Source: Tessaracoccus sp.
GTDB taxonomy: Bacteria; Actinomycetota; Actinomycetes; Propionibacteriales; Propionibacteriaceae
Assembly: GCF_016714275.1 (NCBI RefSeq)
Contig: NZ_JADJNP010000001.1
Span: forward strand, 1,116,001 to 1,180,000
DNA length: 64,000 nucleotides
Direction: 5' to 3'
In this document: one piece after another, positions 58,868 to 64,000 of the stretch
How positions within the stretch are numbered: position 1 is the stretch's first letter
How the letters are laid out: every line of letters starts with the position of its first letter
The notes under the pieces: generated by a model
Seen by the model: the letters and a program-made list of their open reading frames with translations, nothing else
Told to the model about the DNA's origin: nothing
The model's database searches: none
Made by a program: the position numbers and the translations under genes

Positions 58868-59890
58868 ATGAGCGAGATCGAGTTCGGACTAGACACCTTC
58901 GGCGGCGTGACGCCGGACGCAGACGGTGCCCCCGTCCCTCACGCGCGGGTCATCCGTGATCTCGTCGATGACGGCATCGTCGCCGACCAGCTGGGTCTTG
59001 ACTTCTTCGCCGTCGGGGAGCACCACCGCCCCGACTTCGCCGTTTCCAGCCCGGAGATGGTGCTGTCGGCAATCGCGGCGCGCACGGAGACCATCAGGCT
59101 GGGCTCCGCGGTGACCGTGCTGAGCTCCGACGACCCTGTGCGCGTGTTCGAGCGCTTCGCCACTCTCGACGCCGTGTCGGGCGGCCGGGCGGAGATCGTC
59201 GCAGGGCGCGGCTCGTTCATCGAGTCCTTCCCGCTTTTCGGGTACAACCTCCGCGACTACGAGGTGCTGTTCGAGGAGAAACTCGAGCTGCTCGCCGCGC
59301 TCTTGACAGAGGAGCCCGTGACCTGGAGCGGCAGCACCCGAGCCTCGCTCACCGATCAGCGCGTCTACCCCGAAACCGAGGGTGGCATCCGCGCCTGGGT
59401 AGGGGTCGGCGGCAGCCCCGAGTCCGTGGTCCGGACCGCCCGCTACGGCTTCGGCCTGTTCCTCGCCATCATCGGCGGCCCGGCGGCGCGCTTCGCGCCG
59501 TACATCGACCTGTTCGAGCAGGCCCAGGACGAGTTCGGCGTCGAGCGCAAACCCATCGCCATCCACTCCCCCGGCCTTGTCGCCGTGACCGACGACGACG
59601 CCCGCGAACTCGTCCGGGACGGGTGGTTCGAGATGCGCCGCAAGATCGGTGCCGAGCGCGGCTGGCCGCCGCCCGCTGTCGGCGAGTTCGAGCGCGAGAT
59701 ACAGGGCGGCGCCCTCTATGTCGGCTCGCCGGAGACGGTCGCCCGTAAGATCGCCGCCACGCTGAAGACGCTGCGCGTGGACCGCTTCGACCTCAAGTAC
59801 GACCAGCCCGTCACGCATGCGGCGCAGCGCCGCTCCATCGAGCTCTACGGCGAGAAGGTCGTCCCGCTGGTCAAGGACATGCTCGCGTAG
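58868..59890 (+). CDS. LLM-class flavin-dependent oxidoreductase
   Basis: A 340-residue TIM-barrel protein of the bacterial luciferase-like family: GLDTFGGVTPDADG, FFAVGEHHRPDFAVSSPEMVL, RLGSAVTVLSSDDPVRVFERFATLD, AEIVAGRGSF and AWVGVGGSPESVVRTARYG. These use FMN or F420. An upstream in-frame ATG at 58772 would add 32 poorly conserved residues, so 58868 is preferred. A 7-bp inverted repeat CATACGT/ACGTATG (58776-58811, 22-base spacing) in the leader might bind a regulator. Convergent with the arsR-like gene. Confidence 0.88.
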   Translation: MSEIEFGLDTFGGVTPDADGAPVPHARVIRDLVDDGIVADQLGLDFFAVGEHHRPDFAVSSPEMVLSAIAARTETIRLGSAVTVLSSDDPVRVFERFATLDAVSGGRAEIVAGRGSFIESFPLFGYNLRDYEVLFEEKLELLAALLTEEPVTWSGSTRASLTDQRVYPETEGGIRAWVGVGGSPESVVRTARYGFGLFLAIIGGPAARFAPYIDLFEQAQDEFGVERKPIAIHSPGLVAVTDDDARELVRDGWFEMRRKIGAERGWPPPAVGEFEREIQGGALYVGSPETVARKIAATLKTLRVDRFDLKYDQPVTHAAQRRSIELYGEKVVPLVKDMLA

Positions 59891-60224
59891 GGTCCTCCCC
59901 CAGTTCATCGAGATGCGCGAGCAGGTTGACGGCTGCGTGCATGTACTCGCCGATCCAGCGGTCATGGATTCGCTTGATCGGAAGCGGCGAGAGCGACAGG
60001 CGACGTTCTCGGCCCACCTTGCGCGCGTCCACGAGCCCTGCCCTTTCCAGGACCCGAAGGTGCTGCAAGACCGTCGTGCGATCCAGTCCCTCGATCTCCA
60101 CGCACAACGCGCCCGTCGTTCGCGGACCCTCTTTCAGCACGTCGAGCATCCGACGGCGTATGGGAGAGGCGAGCGCCTTAAAGACGAGATCGTCATCCTG
60201 GCTCTTGTCGAACGACCCATTCAT
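59871..60224 (-). CDS. ArsR-family transcriptional regulator
   Basis: A 117-residue winged-helix protein: FKALASPIRRRMLDVLKEGP, LDRTTVLQHLRVLERAGLVDARKVGRERRL. No metal-binding cysteine pair is seen in the recognition helix. It is divergent from a SRPBCC (AHSA1-like) gene, a very common pairing. The chosen ATG (60222-60224) lies inside a shared palindrome only 16 bases from the other start codon, implying a leaderless transcript or an upstream start. Confidence 0.87.
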   Translation of the reverse strand: MNGSFDKSQDDDLVFKALASPIRRRMLDVLKEGPRTTGALCVEIEGLDRTTVLQHLRVLERAGLVDARKVGRERRLSLSPLPIKRIHDRWIGEYMHAAVNLLAHLDELGEDPTRACP

Positions 60225-60243
60225 GTTGTAAGAATATAACATG
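60222..60243. promoter_or_regulatory. Palindrome containing both divergent start codons
   Basis: CATGTT and AACATG form an inverted repeat around a 10-base AT-rich centre (22 bp in all). The two outer CAT/ATG triplets are the start codons of the ArsR-like and SRPBCC genes. The only room for operator and promoter is within or across the starts, so leaderless mRNAs and autorepression at this palindrome are likely. Confidence 0.6.
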
Positions 60244-60732
60244 AATTCCTCGGCACCCACCCAACCCGCCGCACTCGCGGAACTGTCCTTCACCGTCTCC
60301 GGCCGCGTGTCCCGGCCACGCTCCCGCGTCTACGAGGCGGTGGCCGACCCCGCACAGCTCTCCGCCTACTTCACCACCGGCGGCGCCCGCGGCAGACTTG
60401 AGCCCGGCTCCGACGTCACCTGGGACTTCGCGGACTTCCCGGGCGCCTTTCCGGTGGACGTCCTCGAAGCCGATCCGCCGCGCCGGTTCGTCATCCAGTG
60501 GGGCGCCGAGGAGGGCACCACGGACGCCGGCACCACTCGTGTCGTTTTCGAGTTCGAGTCCCTCGACGACGACACTCGCACCCTCGTCACCATCACCGAG
60601 ACCTCCTGGCGTCCGACGTCGGCAGGCGCCGCGGCAGCGTTCGGCAACTGCGAAGGCTGGACCGGCATGCTGGCGGCACTCAAGGTATGGATCGAACACG
60701 GGATCAACCTCCGCGAAGGTTTCTACCGATAA
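60241..60732 (+). CDS. SRPBCC/AHSA1-like domain protein
   Basis: A 163-residue START-like (SRPBCC) protein: SRPRSRVYEAVADPAQLSAYFTTGG, WDFADFPGAFPVDVLEADPPRRF and a C-terminal helix GNCEGWTGMLAALKVWIEHG. It presumably binds a hydrophobic ligand. Divergent from an ArsR-type regulator, the usual organisation for this subgroup. There is no room for a Shine-Dalgarno sequence upstream of the ATG if transcription starts at the palindrome. Confidence 0.87.
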   Translation: MNSSAPTQPAALAELSFTVSGRVSRPRSRVYEAVADPAQLSAYFTTGGARGRLEPGSDVTWDFADFPGAFPVDVLEADPPRRFVIQWGAEEGTTDAGTTRVVFEFESLDDDTRTLVTITETSWRPTSAGAAAAFGNCEGWTGMLAALKVWIEHGINLREGFYR

Positions 60733-60779
60733 CTGGAACAATGGGCCCGTGGTGCTGTGAGCCACCCGAAAGGACCACC

Positions 60780-61406
60780 ATGAAGACCCGCCTCGGATCC
60801 ATCGTCGCCGCGGGGATCGCCAGCGCGGCACTCCTCCTCGGGGGCTGCTCCGGCCCTGACACCTCCACCGGGACGGCGCCGTCCACCTCCCCGTCGGGAG
60901 CTGCGCACGGCGGCAACGGTCACGCCGGAATGGAGCACCCCGCCGACGGCGGTCCGGTGCCCGAGGGGATGGTCGAGGCCACCGATTCCACCTACAAGGT
61001 CGGCGACGAGGTCATTCTGACGGCCGACCACATGCCCGGTATGAGCGGCGCGGTGGCCACCGTCGTCGGCGCATACGACACGTACACCTACTCGGTCACC
61101 TACACGCCCACCACCGGCGGCGACCCTGTCGAGGACCACCGCTGGGTCGTGCAGGAAGAGATCCGCGACGCCGGCAGCGAGCGCCTCCCCGACGGCGCCG
61201 CCGTCGCCCTGGCTGCCGCCCACATGGAGGGCATGGACGGCGCAGAGGCCACGATCGTCAGCTCCACGGACGAGACCGTCTACGTCGTCGACTACGAGGC
61301 GGACGGCATGACGGTGATCAACCACAAGTGGGTCGTCGAGAGCGAGATGCAGGCCCGCGGAGAGACTCCCACGCCGCCGGCCTGCGTCCTGTGCGGGAAC
61401 CCGTAG
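60780..61406 (+). CDS. DUF1541 (YdhK-like) lipoprotein
   Basis: A 208-residue exported protein with a lipobox (LLLGGCSG, Cys at about residue 24) and a His/Met/Gly-rich linker (GGNGHAGMEHP). Two tandem DUF1541 repeats follow, each with (A)DHMPGM or AAHMEGMDGA, and a V(T/D)Y-DHRWVV/NHKWVV ending. The linker and HM motifs hint at metal, perhaps copper, binding; that is inference. It follows the SRPBCC gene by 47 bases in the same direction. Confidence 0.87.
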   Translation: MKTRLGSIVAAGIASAALLLGGCSGPDTSTGTAPSTSPSGAAHGGNGHAGMEHPADGGPVPEGMVEATDSTYKVGDEVILTADHMPGMSGAVATVVGAYDTYTYSVTYTPTTGGDPVEDHRWVVQEEIRDAGSERLPDGAAVALAAAHMEGMDGAEATIVSSTDETVYVVDYEADGMTVINHKWVVESEMQARGETPTPPACVLCGNP

Positions 61407-61434
61407 GCCTCGGAAGAGGCTGAGGCGTCCACGA

Positions 61435-62283
61435 TCAGCCGCCGTAGAACGCCTTGCCGCCCTCTTTGCGAACTGCCTGGTGGAATGCCTTCGCATAGGC
61501 ATGGCACTCGCTCCAGGTCCTGCTGCCGGTTGCGTAGGAGGAGTTGCACCGCTTGCGGGCGTCGCTCAGCAGTTTGTCGTCGGCCTTCTTGCGGATCGCA
61601 TCAGTAGGCGCGGTCCGGAGCTTCTGCCCGCCGTAGTTGCGGTAGGCGAAGTCGTGTCGGATGCACGCGTTCTTGAACACCTTCGCCCAGCGGGCCGCGA
61701 CTTTCTTCGCCGGACCTGAGCAGCCGTCGTTTTCCCAGTCCAGGCCGTACCTCGTGGGCTTGCCTTCCTTCTGCTTGGCGTACTCCGCCTTCTGGGTCTT
61801 CATGAACTTCGCCAGCGACGTGTCCATCTGCTTGTCCACCCGGACCTTGAGGTCGGGCTTGGCCGCGCGCTCGGCGGGCACCTTTATGATCTTCTCCAGA
61901 CAACTGTCCTTGAAGGAGTCGGCGGCGCACGCACGGACCCGCAGGCGGGACAGCTTCGACCCCCAGTCTGGTTTCAGGGAGAGTTTCACCGATCTGCTCT
62001 TGCCTTTGCCCTTGCAGAAGTCGGGAGTGCGCTTGTCGGGATCCCACCAGTCGTCGACTTCCAGAACAGCTTCGACGTACACGCAGTCGCCGTCGGCCCG
62101 GGTGTCGGTAAGGGTGCCGGTGACTTCCACGGTCCATCCTGTGCGCACGACCTTCAGGGAGGCCTTGGCCCACGCGGCGGAGATCGTGAGGTTGACCGGT
62201 GCGCTGGCCGCATGAGCCGGCACGGCCGCGAAGCCGCCGAGCATAAGGATGAGGCTCAGCAGGAGCACTCCGAGAATTCGCAT
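61435..62283 (-). CDS. Secreted phospholipase A2-like protein
   Basis: A 282-residue exported protein: signal peptide (MRILGVLLLSLILMLGGFAAVPAHA), an immunoglobulin-like N-domain with cysteines, and a C-terminal prokaryotic phospholipase A2 domain. The calcium-loop and active-site segments are YGLDWENDGCSGP and NACIRHDFAYRNYG, with His-Asp in CIRHDFAYRNYG. Expected to hydrolyse the sn-2 ester of phospholipids outside the cell. It lies downstream of the large membrane protein gene in the same direction. Confidence 0.85.
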   Translation of the reverse strand: MRILGVLLLSLILMLGGFAAVPAHAASAPVNLTISAAWAKASLKVVRTGWTVEVTGTLTDTRADGDCVYVEAVLEVDDWWDPDKRTPDFCKGKGKSRSVKLSLKPDWGSKLSRLRVRACAADSFKDSCLEKIIKVPAERAAKPDLKVRVDKQMDTSLAKFMKTQKAEYAKQKEGKPTRYGLDWENDGCSGPAKKVAARWAKVFKNACIRHDFAYRNYGGQKLRTAPTDAIRKKADDKLLSDARKRCNSSYATGSRTWSECHAYAKAFHQAVRKEGGKAFYGG

Positions 62284-62328
62284 GTGTTCGATCCTTCCGT
62301 TCGCGATGCTCCCGTTTCTCAGGTCAGC

Positions 62329-64000
62329 TCAGCCTTCCTTTTGTCCTCGCTTGCTGAAGAACGTGCCCAGGCTCAGGGAAACCGCCAGCACGGTAGCGCC
62401 GTAGATGAACGCGGCGACGTAGTCGCGGCCTGTTCCCCACGGCTTGTCGAAGTAGAACGCCTCGAGGCCCGCGTAGAAGGCGATCGCAGCGGTGACGAGG
62501 TAGAGGATCCATGGGGCCGCTGCTCCTGCCGCGGTTGTTGCGACCCTGGCCAGGCTGTCGAGGATCGGACGAAGGTCCGGTATCGGCAGACCTGCGGGGC
62601 TCACGATGTGCGTAAGGGTCGGCAAGCCTGTCCCCTCCGGCGTCGCGCCTGTCCCAGCGCCCGCTGAGGTGCCAGCATGCACCGACGCAAACAGGGCGGT
62701 GCAGTTGGCGCGAACCGCACGCACAGAGTCGACGAGGCCTCCCGTCAGCAGTGCGGCCGCGTCGTCGGAGTCGTCCACCAGTGAGGAAAGCCGCTCGATC
62801 TCGGCACGAACAGCCCTGAGTTCGGTGCGCTCGGTGGGACGGAGCGGACATGCGCCGATGCTGACGGCGGTGTCCTTGACGTTTCGGAGGTCCTCTCTCA
62901 AGGTTGCGATCTGAGCAAGCGCAGCGATCTTGGCTATGGTCTCGGCCCCTCGATACGTCCAACCCGGCGTCTCCGCGAAGTATGCGTCTGCTCGCTTGCG
63001 AAGCGGCGTCCCGTCGGCAAGCCACAACCGCTTGTCTTCGAGCGTGTCTCGGGCTTCCTTGAGCTTCGTCAGCAGACCGGCGTCCTCCTCTCGAGAGGCC
63101 AGCGCCTTCTCCAGCTCTGTGGTCGCCTCTGGCGTGAGGACAGTCACGAGGGGCCACAAGAACTTCGGCTTGCGGTAGGAGGCGACCAGCTTCGTCTCCG
63201 CCGCGAAATCGGGTTCCACCTCGATAGAGATAGCCCGGGCGGCATCCTCCACGGCCTGTCTCGCCACGGTCAGCCCCTTGTCGATCTTCTGCAGTGGCCG
63301 CACAACTGTCCAGACCGCCGTGGCGGCCCAGACGACGAGCACGCCAAGGGACGCGAGCACCAGCGCCATCCAGAGCGGCCGCTGTTGCGTGAGAGTGATG
63401 GCCAGCGCGTCGTCGCCGAACTTGATCGTTCCCGTGTATACGCCGGGCCTGATGCCGTCGCTGGCATAGGAGACCTCGAGCTGGCCGTCGGAGTTGCAGG
63501 TCACCTTCGTCGGCACAGAACCGCTGCTCCCAGCGAGCACCACATCCTGCGCCTTCCAGTTCGGGTCGCATTTCGCCTTCTGCGGGATGCTCATCGTCAC
63601 GACCGCCTTGTCCGTTCGCCAGGCGCCTCGGGTCACCTTCCACTCACTGATTGCAGGCTGAGGGGTCTTCGGATCGTCCTTCGTGACGGTGGAGACCGGC
63701 AGTTCCACAACGGCCACTTGCGCATTGTCAGAAACCCCGATGGCGGCGACAAGGACGACGCCTTCCTCGACCCCTGTCGCGCTGATCTCGAACTCCTCCA
63801 CGTCGCCGACCAGGAGCGTCTTTGGCTCTAGGAGCGAGGTCGGGGTCACCTTCCTCGAGTCCGCATCTCGCAGGACAGCGGTGACTCGGACCTCGACCGG
63901 TTGATTGGTGCCGTTCCCGACAGTGATGGTCCCTATCGCGGGGCCGGCGCTGGTCGGCTGGCTGAGGACGAGCGCGTCGCCGGGCACGACGGTGAAGCCG
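62329..64000 (-). CDS. Large membrane protein, unknown function (5' end outside window)
   Basis: At least 557 residues, with the frame open to the window edge. It has beta-rich extracytoplasmic domains with two cysteines (KCDPNWK, KVTCNSDG), a transmembrane helix (PLWMALVLASLGVLVVWAA), a ~230-residue helical and coiled region, then two C-terminal helices (PWILYLVTAAIAFYAGLEAF and YVAAFIYGATVLAVSLSLGTFF) and a basic tail. The family is not recognised. It is 45 bases upstream of the phospholipase-like gene and may be co-transcribed with it. Confidence 0.72.
   Translation of the reverse strand, partial: GFTVVPGDALVLSQPTSAGPAIGTITVGNGTNQPVEVRVTAVLRDADSRKVTPTSLLEPKTLLVGDVEEFEISATGVEEGVVLVAAIGVSDNAQVAVVELPVSTVTKDDPKTPQPAISEWKVTRGAWRTDKAVVTMSIPQKAKCDPNWKAQDVVLAGSSGSVPTKVTCNSDGQLEVSYASDGIRPGVYTGTIKFGDDALAITLTQQRPLWMALVLASLGVLVVWAATAVWTVVRPLQKIDKGLTVARQAVEDAARAISIEVEPDFAAETKLVASYRKPKFLWPLVTVLTPEATTELEKALASREEDAGLLTKLKEARDTLEDKRLWLADGTPLRKRADAYFAETPGWTYRGAETIAKIAALAQIATLREDLRNVKDTAVSIGACPLRPTERTELRAVRAEIERLSSLVDDSDDAAALLTGGLVDSVRAVRANCTALFASVHAGTSAGAGTGATPEGTGLPTLTHIVSPAGLPIPDLRPILDSLARVATTAAGAAAPWILYLVTAAIAFYAGLEAFYFDKPWGTGRDYVAAFIYGATVLAVSLSLGTFFSKRGQKEG

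Overview
The window looks like chromosomal DNA from a high-GC Gram-positive bacterium. Most genes have very GC-rich third codon positions, GGAGG-type ribosome binding sites and tight 4-nt gene overlaps. The gene families are typical of Actinomycetota: a MoxR/DUF58/VWA cluster, a Ser/Thr kinase with an XRE regulator, and many DUF1801, YdeI, DinB and LLM-oxidoreductase genes. A propionibacterial relative is my best guess, but that is inference only.

Layout. (1) 1-6.9 kb: the end of an S9 peptidase, then a reverse-strand moxR-DUF58-VWA-VWA operon and a divergent membrane protein. (2) 6.9-19.2 kb: small housekeeping and accessory enzymes, including YdeI-like proteins, a PLP dehydratase, glyoxalase-fold proteins, an ACR3-like permease with an AraC regulator, an ArsC-like protein, an ADP-ribosylglycohydrolase and a DinB-DUF6924 fusion. 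A truncated HigA antitoxin and REP-like palindromes lie between them. (3) 19.5-31.2 kb: a probable defence segment. It holds a small conserved ORF with an unknown partner, a ~1970-residue helicase-nuclease of the DUF4011/SF1/Vsr-like/DUF3320 architecture, and a divergent 2OG-Fe(II) oxygenase. These reading frames are broken at homopolymers. The segment ends in ~1.5 kb of nearly pure G/C that I regard as an assembly artefact. (4) 31.2-38.6 kb: a low-GC truncated HEPN-like gene followed by nested insertion sequences. An rve-type IS sits inside istB of an IS21 remnant. An IS110 element sits inside an IS3 element. A second IS3 is split by a 638-bp non-coding insert. (5) 38.6-50.9 kb: accessory genes (DUF3293, Ada-like zinc protein, HD hydrolase, PIN toxin/antitoxin pair, DUF4259, PG-binding protein, DedA, DinB-ankyrin fusion, nitroreductase, CPBP protein, kinase/XRE pair). 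(6) 51.0-58.7 kb: a translationally coupled three-gene operon encoding a dual S8+trypsin protease, an effector-associated-domain trypsin protease and a STAND-type NTPase, the best candidate for an uncharacterised conflict system. (7) 58.8-64 kb: LLM oxidoreductase, a divergent ArsR/SRPBCC pair, a DUF1541 lipoprotein, a secreted phospholipase A2-like protein and the end of a large membrane protein.

Two observations stand out. First, the non-coding left end of the IS110 element folds into two large internal loops. Short stretches in those loops match the element's own two ends and the interrupted target gene, as expected of a bridge RNA. Second, the protease/protease/STAND operon combines three catalytic triads and one P-loop in a single transcription unit.
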